Below, piece after piece: positions 33,583 to 51,700 of a DNA stretch of 64,000 nt (positions within the stretch are counted from its first letter, which is position 1; each line of letters begins with the position of its first letter). This stretch comes from Hypomesus transpacificus (Eukaryota; Chordata; Actinopteri; Osmeriformes; Osmeridae). Position numbers and translations under genes: made by a program. The notes under the pieces were generated by a model that did no database searches, was not told the origin of the DNA, and worked only from the letters and a program-made list of their open reading frames with translations. Where the stretch lies: NCBI RefSeq assembly GCF_021917145.1, contig NC_061073.1, forward strand, positions 62,001-126,000, read 5' to 3'.

Positions 33583-33964
33583 TAGCCTGACGTTGTCATA
33601 CTCATAATTCTAGTCAGAATATGAGTCTGAAAACTCTCTGTTGGGCTGTGACTACGGGGCGTGTTTCAACCGAACTCGTAAAACAAATGCCTCTTCGCTC
33701 AATTGGATAGACCTTCAACCAATCAGAGCAACGTAACATGTTGTTTGTTGAAAACAAATTCAACCCAAGCGCTCTTTCGTGACGTTGTTGATTACGTTAC
33801 TGTTGATCATCTGTCCATCATCGTATAAAGCCCGCCCTGGCAATTTCATTGGTCCGTCCCGATTCTGGTTTTCTGTAGTTGTCCCCAATACGAGACCCTC
33901 CAGACCCAACTTCCCGACCAAATTTTTTTGTGGGCGGGGAGAAGTTGGGCTGGCAGCCAGGCTA
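33583..33964 (-). mobile_element. Family A element, copy 3 (9-bp TSD cgcaggacc)
   Basis: Reverse-oriented 382-bp copy from tagcctgacgttgtcatact to ggctggcagccaggcta. Perfect flanks cgcaggacc lie at 33574-33582 and 33965-33973. The X copy at 1-476 has only one such sequence at the corresponding point (gcgaaggacctgg), confirming insertion. Confidence 0.88.
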
Positions 33965-34699
33965 CGCAGGACCTGGCGTACGACCGGTTTTATACAGGTA
34001 CTTTTCAAGTTTTGGCCGTGAGCCATTTTCTGGTATGAAAGCTGCGTAATCCTTTATACACGAGGCCCCAGGTTGTCAGCTTCCCACCTATAGTCAGACT
34101 CATCCCCACCAGATAAGAGCCCAATGAGAGTGGTGTCGTCCGCAAACTTCAGGAGTTTGACGGACGGATGATTGGAGGTGCAGCTGTTGGTGTACAGGGA
34201 GAAGAGCGGCAGGGAAAGGACGCAGCCCTGAGGAGATCCGTTGCTGATGGACCGGGAGTCAGAGAGTTGTGTTCCCAGCTTAACGCACAGCTTCCTGTCA
34301 GACAGGAAGTCTGTGATCCACCTGCAGGTGGAGTCGGGCACATTCAGCTGGGAGAGCTTGTCCTGAAGCAGGGCTGGGATGATGGTGTTGAAGGCAGAGC
34401 TAAAGTCCACAAACAGGATCCTGGCATAGGATGCTGGGGAGTCCAGGTGCTGTAGCGTCAAGTGGAGGGCCATGATAACTACATTGTCCACAGACCTGTT
34501 GGCTCTGTAGGCAAACTGCAGGGGGTCCAGGAGGGGGTCTGTGATGGATTTCAGGTGAGCCAGCACCAGGCGCTAAAAATACTTAATTACCACAGAGGTC
34601 AGGGCGACGGGTCTGTAGTCATTTAGTTGTGTTGGCCTTGGCTTTTTGGGCACAGGGATGATGGTAGAGGAATGAGACTGACGATATTTAACAGTTTTT

Positions 34700-35786
34700 T
34701 AAGAATAGCTGAAACGCACATTGGAATTAGAATCAACTATAAAAAAGTGCATCAATTTGTGAAACAAAACATTTGTTTAAACCCCTCCAGATCTGAATTG
34801 TTGTGCAAATTGTTCAACTGTAATGAACCGATTTTGTAAGCCTGTTTAAATAAAATGAGCAAATTGTATGTATTCAATATAGTAGAGACATCCTTTGCTT
34901 TGCTGTGAATTAAAAAAAAAATGTTTACCGCTGTGACCTTTGATCTGGGTTGTTGACGCTGGTTGCCAACGTTATCATTAACCGGAAAAGGAGAAACGGG
35001 GAAACAGAAGCAGGAGCGTTAACAGACATCTAGAGACAATTCCTCCGCTTTGCCGATGACGGTAGCTAACGTAGAGGACTAGTAAGACCAGAACTAAATA
35101 GCGGTCTTTAAATGATTTGTAATTAATCAAAATATCAGAATGATTTGAAATAGCACGATTATAGTTCCAAGTCAGCATGAACTACGGTACCCACAATTCA
35201 TATCGAGAGAAATCATTTCCGGGGTTGATAACCTTGCTAAGCTTTCAGGCGAAAGGTAAGGTGCCAACCATCAACACTAATCGTTGAATCTTTTATCGCA
35301 GGAACGTCTACAAACGTTTAATTAATAGAGAAACAAATATATAGCCTGCATTTTTTGGGGTTATGTGCGTTACTGTAGATAAGTAGAGCTAAATATGATC
35401 TATGCATGTTCCAGCGGATGTGTTAGCTAGAGCTAGTGTAGCTACCTTACCTAACAGTTGAAACCCAATTATATGCATTTTGAGATGTAACGGGTAGCTA
35501 CACAAACCTTGCTAAAAAAAGCAGGAAATGGGTTTGTTAACGTAAGCATTCGCAGGTGTTCAACAGACTGAAAACCTCTTGACAGTATTAGCTGAGAAAT
35601 TGAAGATAAGGTAACAGTCTAACAGTTCGTGACCTGTCATCGTAAATGGCCAATAAGGAATTTAGATTTATTCTGTTTAGAACACAGTTACAAGTTAAAT
35701 GTTCTGCCTGTTTGACCTGCCCATCTTTCGCGCGCGCGCGCACGTGTGTGTGGCAGTCAGGTGGATGCCAGCTGTGGAGAGCTGCC
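34700..35786. other. TAZ upstream region
   Basis: No coding frame was recognised. A (CG)n-(GT)n tract at about 35729-35751 (alternating purine-pyrimidine, Z-DNA prone) lies about 35 bp before the TAZ start codon. Core promoter elements could not be fixed. Confidence 0.35.
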
Positions 35787-41624
<5,838 letters not shown>

Positions 41625-41646
<22 letters not shown>

Positions 41647-41790
41647 GGACCAGGCTGTCAGGTCCACACCAGTACCTGAGGCCCAGGCTTCAGGACCACA
41701 CCAGTACCTGAGGCCCAGGCTGTCAGGTCCACACCAGTACCTGAGGCCCAGGCTGTCCGGTCCACACCAGTACCTGAGGCCCAGGCTTCT
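41625..41790 (+). repeat. Stop-codon minisatellite at the TAZ 3' end (5 copies)
   Basis: The coding end caggtccacaccagtacctg a (QVHTST-stop) plus gg-cccaggctgt is repeated five times with 33-35 bp spacing. The first copy is the real C-terminus and stop (41644-41646). The rest form the start of the 3' UTR. Confidence 0.92.
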
Positions 41791-42055
41791 GGTGGGACTT
41801 AACTGTGTCACAGCCATCAGGATAACCACTCTTACTGAGACACACACACACACACACTCTCACTCCTGATCCTGCTGCTGGTGCTGAGGTGCTAAGTGGC
41901 TGCTCTCCTCCAGACCTTCCAATCCTGCATTTGACCGTCATCTCAGTACAGTTCAGTTGCAAAATCTAATTGACTCTTTAGTTTAATTTATCCTTGACAG
42001 TTGGTCTCTGATCATGTCTCACCAGATGCCACTCCCCCCTCTCTCTATGTATATA

Positions 42056-42061
42056 AATAAA
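42056..42061 (+). terminator. Candidate TAZ polyadenylation signal AATAAA
   Basis: AATAAA about 410 bp after the TAZ stop codon, in a plausible position for the 3' end. Inferred from the hexamer and location only. Confidence 0.5.
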
Positions 42062-42500
42062 CATGAATGTCTATTTTAGCTCAAAGAAATATCACTTTTT
42101 ATGCATTAACGACTGATTCAAGGTTCAGTAAAAAAAGGTGTGGTTGTTTTCTTAACACAAATTGCCTTATTGGGGTCAACATACTTTGCCATAAATCAGC
42201 CAATAAAGTATGGATCTTTTCTACGTTCGAAACTGGTGCCATGCAGATATATTTCATTTATTCTTATGACACTTAATATCCCTACACATTTCTGTATTTG
42301 ACACACCATACTCAACATCCTAATCTGGCAATATCATTGTCTCGCAGTAGAGGCTGACCGGCGATTCCCAACCTGTGGGCCGCTGGGCTTATACAGGTGC
42401 CGCCAAACCAATGAAAATTAAAGAATGAACATCAACATTTGATATATACTATTGGTAAATGATGAGTAAAATTCTTACTCATTTAAAATGACATTTTGCC

Positions 42501-42792
42501 TTTAAAGATCCCATGACATGCTGTTTTTGGATGCTTTTATATAGGCCTTAGTGGTCCCCTAATACTGTATCTGAAGTCTCTTTCCCGAAGTTCAGCCTTG
42601 GTCCATAATTACAGCCAATACGAGCAGTCCCACAAGGAGCTCATTTTCTCAAAAGCGGAGAAGAATACCCAAGGCTTGGTTTACACCTATCAACATTTCT
42701 AGCCACTGGCGGACCAAAGGCAGGCTAGGGCAACTCATATTAATGTTAAATAACCTCCTAAAGTGAAGTTTTCATGTCATGGGACCTTTAAT
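42501..42792. mobile_element. MITE with cccatgacatg termini
   Basis: Left tttaaagatcccatgacatg is inverted at the right as catgtcatgggacctttaa. The interior (about 250 bp) is non-coding. Confidence 0.8.
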
Positions 42793-45744
42793 TCATCATG
42801 ACCGAAACGCCAATAGTTATGCTTACAGACATCCCGGAAATGAGTCTCTGCAGGTTGGGATGTCTGCGCTTACCACATTAAAGACCAACTGACATTTCCA
42901 CCCTAACTTACATACGCCCACTTCAATCCACTATGCACGCATCACTTCCGCATATTGCATAAGTGAAGTCAACAACTTCCGGTAGCAAGCAGTACACAAA
43001 ATGCAGTTTTTGTTCGGTGTTCTTCCCAAAATGACAAATACCGATGTAGGCTACATAGGATTCTATGTTGCTGCCATAAATTTTAAGGGGGTTTGGGGGT
43101 TCAAATTGTACGTTCAAGCTACATCCACGAAGGTAAGGTTTAGCTATCTAACTCACACAGTAAAAGTAACTAGCTAGGCTAGCTTTAGCTATCTAGGATT
43201 TGAGCAGTGAGTTAGCTAGGCTAGCAAGCTAACTATTTTTAGCTAATTTATAATGTAGGCTACTCAATTATCTGTCAACTTGCTTGCTAGTCGTTAATGT
43301 TAACTCACATAAATAATTGGTCTGTCATCATTTTCCCTATGGAATGTAATGTAACATCTTTCTCAGTTTCTAGGCTAACAAAAATCTGGAAACGGGAGAT
43401 CTCCGTGAGGGCGACCTGTTATGGTCAATGAATAAAAGTGAGAAGCCGCAAAATCTGAGTTTAGGGTTCATAAGAGATCCTAAAGTTTAACAACCTATTC
43501 TGGTTATTAAAAGTCACGTTTCTAACTTAACCGGAAGTTTGAGACCTGGCCTGGCCGTGGTAGGCCTATACCACGTAACTATAGTTACACAGGTGACCTC
43601 TCTTTACAATTAGGTGCGTTCGAAATGAACCAACTTCATGCGGCGCTGCCGCTGGCTGCAGGCGGCTGACTTGAAACAGTGGCTGTTTATCAATCCACGT
43701 TTTTTTCCATTCTTGTGTTCTTGCGAACTCGTTTGACGTCATCTTTTATTGCCCAAGTACGGTTCCAATCCAAAGGACACAAGTCACCAAGAACGCCAAA
43801 AATACCTGGAAATGTTCCTGATCCGCCCTTTTTATCGAGGATGCATCGGATCGTGACTTGACCAGCGAGAAGTCTTCTGATTTCCCAAGTCATTGCAAGA
43901 TGTCAAGCAAGACGGACAAACCTCACAACTGTAATTTTTTACTTTTCATATTTCAGCTAAACGGTACGGTTAAATCAGCATCTGATTTAAAATGTGACGA
44001 GAAATAGGCAGTTCAGTCGCTGAAAATGTTCTTATTTTATTGATGAAACGGCTAATTTGTAAATTTGCTCCGACTTGTATAACTTATAACCTAACTAGTA
44101 GCATTTCAGTGCAGTGCAGACACTAGTTAACAGGTACTGTAAGTTAGCAAGGGCTACAGAAAACGTAAAATTACAGGTAGACGGACAATTTTTTTGCTTT
44201 GTTATCTAGTTGTTGTAGTTAGTCAGTGTTATCATAATGCTGCGAGTCCAGGAAAACCCTATCAATTCAACTAACCATCTCAATTCATTCTCCGTCCTTG
44301 CGTCCTTGCAAGACCATTCTCGCAATGAGGCTTGCCAGAACGTTCTTCAAAAGAATGTACTTGAGTTCTCAGCGTTCTTCGGATTGATAAATAGCCAGTG
44401 AATTCTGGTTAGACTTTTTGTCCGGCTTGAGACGGCGCCATCAAAGTACCGTGAGATCGATTCGAGAACTGCCGGCTGTGTAGCCAAGCGCATTTTCTCA
44501 AGAGCAACTGCACGGGTTCAAGTGACGACACAGCTATTTCATGATTGGCCAGACTCACACAGGACAACTTTGACGCCTGTTTTGTAATATTCGGTCCCTT
44601 CAGTTTCGCAAATTCTCCAATCCGGACCAAACAGTTGAATTGACTTACACATTTATGGAAGAAAGGGTTTAACTCCGCCTCTTCACTAAAGGAAAGACGA
44701 CGTTTAATTATAGTAGAGTAAAGTAAGCAAACAGCGCTTAATCGGCCGTGACTGACGTCAATGCAGCAAACCACGAGAAGCTGAAATGTCCGCCTTCACA
44801 GAGCCGTTTTCAACTCCTCCCCGACTGCAAGCGGCCACTCTCACCGGCCGTTTCATGCAGCCGCAGTCCATGTCGAACGCATCTTATGTGTGCTTACTGT
44901 GGCGCTGATGGACACGTTGTCTTTGATCGCTCTAATACATTTTGCTGCGAAAACGAACAGTTTGTGGTGTTGTTAAACGTGTGATAAACGCGAATTAAGT
45001 GAACGGATGTGTTGGGCAGCCGCAAAGATATTAGACCCATGCAAGTGGACCACAAAGTGCAACATGTCGAGAATGGCTGGTATAGACAAAAATAAAGACA
45101 ATATAAAAAGACAATAGGCTATATAAAGTCAATATAAAGTGGAAACTTCATACTCAAAAGAGGGGTGAGGACCTGTAGTTACACATCAATAAATAAACAC
45201 TTTTACTGATAATGCAAATGGAGGAAAAGTAAAATCTCTTATAGAACTGTGAAGATGATTTACCCATGATTATCAGTTATCACCAAATAGCATTGCGGAC
45301 ATGTTTTTTATTTTTATGATGGTTGAATTCTCCATATATGTAATCTCCGATGTAGGCCTACACAACATCTTAATCTGGTTGCGTCATACCATCTTAATTT
45401 GGTCGCATTATACCTTAAACTGGTGACATCCCAACATCTTAATCTGGTGGCATTACATCTTAATCTGGTGACATAATAACATTAACAGAATATCGGAAAA
45501 AAATGTTTTGAAACATACAAAATGTAAGTACAGAATACTGTATGATTTCACGTTATTACAGACCGACTGACACCAGTCTCCATGTCTGGTCCTGGTTCAG
45601 TTAGACCACCGGATTTGAGACTGGATGTCACAATAAAAAGATCTTAGAGGATGACCTCTGGCGGCCGGTGGAGGTACTGGAGACCCTCCGCCGCTAGCCT
45701 TGGTCCTGTATTGACGTCATCTCTTAGAATTAGATTCTCCAAAC
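42793..45744. other. TAZ-ATP6AP1 intergenic region
   Basis: No gene was recognised. Repeated gctagctagg-type motifs lie at 43140-43240. A phrase repeat aatctggt..cat lies at 45370-45470 (catcttaatctggt five times). A 55-bp segment at 44831-44885 recurs at 51731-51782. The ATP6AP1 promoter should lie near the right end. Confidence 0.4.
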
Positions 45745-48700
45745 ATGGCGACTGCAAGGATGCGAGCGGTCCATCGCGCCTCGGTACTATTTGCCGTTGT
45801 ATTCGCCGTGTTACCCTCAACTACCGGCGAAGAACAGGTGCCTCTGATGCTTTGGAGGAGTGAAGGGTGAGTGCGGGCTTTCGGTTTTGTTGGTGCTTGT
45901 TTACTCGAGTACCGTTAACGAGTACCGTTACTTGACGTTTTGCCATTCCTAATCCAAAAGATACCACCGTGTATTTCACAGCAACAACTACCTTCGCGAA
46001 TATATGGAATGTTTGGTTGATTATTGGTTATATCACAATAAACGTTGTTAATACTATTATTCAACGCTGATCTAGCTCGATGATTTTCTGAAAAAGCAAT
46101 CCATCAATGATTTAGCGCACAGCACAGCAGGTGTGTAGCAGCTAGTGCTATGTACGTTCACGGTAAACGGCTCTGATGTCCGTCCCTGCAGCCGTTCAGA
46201 GAACAGAGGTGACCAACAAGGAATTTAACGTGTGTTTTGGTTACGTTTAGCTTTATTATGCAAGGCCGCATCATACTGGTCGGTTCTCTGCTCGTGAAAC
46301 CTGACCGGTTCGATACTACGCTGCGGTAGAACGCCTTGGTAGCTAATATTACTATATGTATATATTTTTTATCAGAGCTTTTATCAAAGGCCACAAACAA
46401 ATAGTGCACTGGTATAGAATGTACAGCAGAAAGTCACGGATCAAAAGTGCATATTTCAGTGGTCGATCAAGGAACGGTCTATAAGCATAGAGCAAAGTAA
46501 CTATTATCTCAGCTAACGGTGCTAAAGCTAACAGGCACCAACGGTAAAATATCTCAAGGAACCTATAGGTCAACAGTAACCTCAACTACACTATTACATA
46601 GTACAAGTCTTATTTACATTTAGTCATTTAGCAGATGCTCTTATCCAGAGCGACTTACAGTAAGTACATTAAGGACATTCTCCCTGAGGAAAGTAGGGGG
46701 AGGTGCCTTGCCCAAGGACACAACGCCATTTTGCTTGGCCAGGAATCGAACCAACAACCTTCTGATTAATAGCCCGACTCTCTAACCGCTCAGCCATCTG
46801 ACCCCCCCTCTTATGAGACAATAGGATCTCAAGTATAGCATGAAGAGAGAGGACCAGGTGTTACAGTCCATCCAGAGGCTGCACTGACCAGCTGGCAGGG
46901 GTCTTCAGTGACATCTTCAATGTCACTGAACCTGTCTGTTCAGTGACAGTGTCTGTTCAGTGCCTCTCCCTTAACCTGTCTGTACTCCCCACCTGCTTCA
47001 AGAGGACCACCATTATCCCTGTGCCCAAGAACACCAAGGTCACATGTTTGAACGACTATCGCCCGATAGCACTGACCTCTGTCATCATGAAGTGCTTCGA
47101 GCCGCTAGTTAAATCATTCATCTGCTCCTCGCTGCCCCCCACCCTGGACCCTGTGCAGTTTGCATACCGGTCCAACAGGTCTACAGACGATGCCATCGCT
47201 CTGACTATGCACACCGCTCTCTCCCACCTGGACAAGGGCAATACGTATGTGAGGATGCTGTTCATTGACTACAGCTCAGCATTCAACACCATCATCCCCT
47301 CCAGACTGGTCTCCAAGCTTGTGGACCTGGGACTAAGCACCTCCCTCTGCAAGTGGATCTTCCACTTCCCGACGGGGAGGCCACAGGTGGTGAGAATCGG
47401 TGACTGCACCTCATCTGTACTGATCACCAACACAGGCACCCCTCAGGGGTGTGTGCTCAGCCCTCTCCTGTTCTCCTTGTTCACTCATGACTGTGCGGCA
47501 ACGCACAGCTCCAACCTCCTTGTTAAGTTTGCTGACGACACAACCATCGTGGGCCTCATCTCTGACAGTGACGAGTCAGCCTACAGAGAGGAGGTTGACA
47601 CCCTGACATCATGGTGCCAGGAAAATAACCTCTCAACATCAGCAAGACCAAGGAGATGATTGTGGACTATATGAGGCGGCAGGAGGAGGAGCATGCACCC
47701 CTACTCATCAACGGATCTGAAGTGGAGAAGGTCAGCTGCTTCAAGTTCCTCGGGGTGAACATCAGCAACGAACTCACCTGGTCTGTTCACACGGACAAGG
47801 TGGTCAAAGCGGCCCGTAAACGCCTCTTCTTCCTGAGGAGACTGAAGAAGTTTGGTATGGACTCAGTCATCCTCACTAACTTTTACAGATGCACTATAGA
47901 GAGCATTCTGACTGGTTGCATTACAGTGTGGTATGGGAGCTGCACAGACAGGGACCGCAAGGCCCTACGAANNNNNNNNNNNNNNNNNNNNNNNNNNNNN
48001 NNNNNNNNNNNNNNNNNNNNNNNNNNNNNNNNNNNNNNNNNNNNNNNNNNNNNNNNNNNNNNNNNNNNNNNATTACAGTGTGGTATGGGAGCTGCACAGA
48101 CAGGGACCGCAAGGCCCTACGAAGTGTGGTCCGTTCCGCTGAGTTCATCATCGGCAGGAAGCTCCCAGCCCTACAGGACACCTATCACACACGTTGCCTC
48201 AGGAAAGTTGGCGGGGATATAAGAGACTGTTACCACCCATCCTTCAGTCTCTTTACCCCGTTGCCTTCTGGCAGGCGTTACCGCAGCATCCGGTCGCGCA
48301 CATGCAGACTGGACAACAGTTTCTATCCAAGGGCCATCAGGCTTCTGAATAGACACTGATATGGACATTGATTCACTGCACACTAGTCACTTATACACTG
48401 TCACTTTCAGTACTGGTTGCACTATCAGTAACATTGCACCACTGTACCTCACTGTACTTCGCTATCAGGCTCCTGTATGGTCATTGACATAGTCACACTG
48501 GTCTGCAATTTTGCACTACTGTACTGTACTCCACCTAGGTTAGAATAGGTTATAGGGTTGTAATAGGTATTATGTGCATTTAGGGTTAGTATAGTGTATT
48601 ATTTATTGTTATCTATATATTTAGGAAGTTTTAGTATAGGGTTAGTATAGTCGATTATTTATTGCTATCTGTATATTTAGGCAGTTTCACTTATTTATGC

Positions 48701-51700
48701 TCAGCATAGATGTAAATTATCTTCTGTGTACTTATATGTTATGTTATGCCAGGAGCATGCGTTGTCTTGTCTTAAGGATTTCAGTGCCCAGTCTGACCTT
48801 GTGTTGTTCTGTGTACCTGACAAATAAAAGACTTGAACTTGAACTTGTCTGCAGCAGGTCTGCTGCCCCGCTCCTGGCCCTTCCCCCAGCAGGTCACATT
48901 GTGGGCAGCGCTCAGCTGGGCTCTTACCTCGAGACGGCCCTGAACTCCTCCCCTCGTAACCTCCTCCTCTTCCTTCAGGACAAGGTGAGAGAGCCCCGAC
49001 TCCAGACCCGTCCGTCCTCTGGGGTCGTCTCCTGGAATTGGTAGTCACTACTTGCTCTGTGATGATATGCTGGCCTCTGTGTACGCTGTTTTGCCCTATA
49101 TCTAACCTCTCTCGCTCACCCTCTCTCTCTCACCCTCTCGCTCTCACCCTCTATCTCTCACCCTCTCACTTTCTCTCACCCTCTCACTCTCTCTTTCACC
49201 CTCTCTCTCTCACCCTCTCTCTCACAATCTTTCTCTCTCACCCTCTCTCTCTAACCCTCTCCAGTGTTTCCTCTAGGATGTTTTTCAGCTGCTGGGGGGG
49301 GGTTCCTTCCAAATATCGGGGCATAAATACACTCTGACCCCGTCGCTCTCTGAATTGTAACTTACTTCTAGTGTTATTTTCCTAATTGAAGCATTCAGGC
49401 ATCTTTCTCTTCTTGGAGGAAAAATTGTAGCTAACAAACTCATCAGAAAATAAATCAAGAATATTTAACACATCTTACGGAATCAAACCGGCAACCTTCT
49501 GATTAATAGCCCAAATCCCTAACCGTGCAACCATCTGACTGTTTGTATATCTGGGTGTGTTCTGCTCCTCTTAATGTCTCCTCTCTCCCTGCCAGCTGAG
49601 TGTGGAGGACTTCACTGTGTATGGAGGAGCCTTCGGCAACAAGCAGGACAGTGCCTTTCCTAACCTGGAGGTGTGTTGTTACATCTACACACTCACACAC
49701 ATGAATACACACGCACAGACACACACACTCTCACTTGTATCTTGACGGTGCCCTCTGTGGCCTGTTGTGGTTAATTTGTACTATAACAGGTATGTTGTTC
49801 CTGTGTTGTCCTCCAGAAGGCGCTGCTGTCGTGTTCCTCCCCTCTTGTGCTTCCTGCCGTGTCCGGACTCGCCTCCAGCGCTGTGATTGGTCAGCTGCAG
49901 GACCAGTTGGAGACCTCTCCTCTCTACATGGACGCTGACACTCTGGCCCAGCTCCGCCTCAACGCCTCCAACCCCGCGCTGCTGGTGTTCAGACTGCCCT
50001 ACAGCGTTGGGTACATACAAACACGGATACATTTATAATTTAGCAGACGCCCTTATCCAGAGCGACTTACAGTAAGTACAGGGACATTCTCCCCGAGGAA
50101 AGTAGGGTGAAGTGCTTTGCCCAAGGACACAAAGTCATGTGTCAGTCACAACTTTCTGATTAATAGCCCGACTCCCTAACCGCTCAGCCATCTGACGTGT
50201 GTATAGCCACCCTATACACACGCGGATACGCACACACACGTAGACAAACTTGGCACAACCACACCTATACACACAAACAGTAGGTATGGCTTAAGTAACT
50301 GTGGGTGTGGTCTCTTTCAGGGTAGACCTGATGTCAATGAAGGACGTGCTCAGTGGGAACGGTGAGTTAGCTACTGTACTTCCTGTTAGCTACGGTACTT
50401 CCTGTCATGAAGAAAGGAACAGTGAGTTAGCTACTGTACTTCCTGTTAGCTACGGTACTTCCTGTCATGAAGACAGGAACAGTGAGTTAGCTTCGGTACT
50501 TCCTGTCATGAAGACAGGAACAGTGAGTTAGCTACTGTACTTACTGTTAGCTACGATACTTCCTGTCATGAAGACAGGAACAGTGAGTTAGCTACTGTAC
50601 TTCCTGTTGTGAAGACAGGAACAGTGAGTTAGCTACTGTACTTACTGTTAGCCACGGTACTTCTGTCATGCCTTGCCCAAGGACACAACGTCATTTGGCA
50701 CGGCAGGGAATCGATCCGGCAACCTTCTGATTACTATCCTGACTCCCTCACCGCTCAGCCATCTGACTCCCGTTCTTAAAGCTAACTGACTGGTTAACTG
50801 AGGTTTAAACATTACAATCTATCTGGTGTGTGTGCAGGGTCAGCTCATATCTGATGTGTGTTGTAGATGAGGTGATTGGTCAGGTGATGAGCATAATGAA
50901 GGCCCAGTCTGTCCCCTACACTGCCATCTACACCGCCCTCCGACCCTCACGGGTAAGTGTGTGTGTGTGTTTGTTTGATGCTTGTTGGTGTATGGTTTTA
51001 TCTTTGCTTAAAGTCCTTGTGTGTGTGTGTTTTTTTGGTTAGCAGTGGTTTTACACTGTGATATTTTCTTATCTGGTCTCTTTCTACCTAACTCTCCTCT
51101 CTTTTTCTCACCTGTCTCTTTATCCTAACACTCCCTCTCTATCTCTCCACTCTCTCCCACTCTTTATCCCTCTATTTCTCTCCACCTCTCTACCTCTCCA
51201 CCTCTCTACCTCCCTCCCTCCCTGCAGGAAGTGTCCTCTGTGGTGTTGGAGGCGGGTCTGGGCGGGGGTCGTTCTCTACTGCAGGCACGAGGCTACGGGA
51301 GAGACCGCAACAGGAACAGGGAGAAAGAGAGGGAGAGGGAGAGAGAGAGGCCTGGGCTTTACCCTCCTGTGGAGTACAAGGTAGCGGAACTGAAGCTAAC
51401 ACTCACACACACTAACACACACACACACTCATGTGGCTTGGTGATGTGTTTCTCCTCTACAGGAAGACGGATCAAGCTGCATCCTGTTGTGGGCGGGGAA
51501 CCTGTCGGTCAGCATCCTGCGGAGCGGCCGCTGGGAGGGGCATGACCTCACCCCCACCACCTTCGGAGAGGGCGTCACCCCCAGGCTCCAGGGTTCGTCC
51601 TGTGACAAGTCAACCTCAAGGTCAGAGGTCATGGAAGGCAGGACGAAGAAGTCATAATACTAACAGGGAAGGAGGAAGTGATGTCATTAATAGGGAAGGA

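Larger units (their letters stand above)
31449..34071. mobile_element. Element X, with four nested insertions
   Basis: Ends ggggcctcatgtataaacg and the inverse tttatacacgaggccccag. Inside are family A copies at 31729-32110 (forward) and 33583-33964 (reverse), the RecQ-bearing element at 32358-32932, and a palindromic MITE at 33369-33466. A short LINE-tail-like piece lies at 33128-33200. Uninterrupted parts match 1-476 and 8946-9490. No transposase was seen in the X-derived part. Confidence 0.75.
30204..34690 (-). mobile_element. CR1/L2-type LINE, minus strand, split by nested insertions
   Basis: Reverse transcriptase is read on the minus strand at 34054-34690: [59 protein letters not shown] and FADDTTLIGLL. 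It stops at DNL near 34072. The continuation lies at 30500-30956: NALKAVEMVVDFRKNTAPLT, DSPVNTVEYFRFLGSILSQD, LKWELNISSLTKKAQ, then LPSGRRLRSIRSATPYKNPS. The 3' UTR ends at about 30204. Elements at 30957-31440 and 31449-34071 fill the break. In-frame stops show it is dead, and it is 5'-truncated. Confidence 0.9.
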
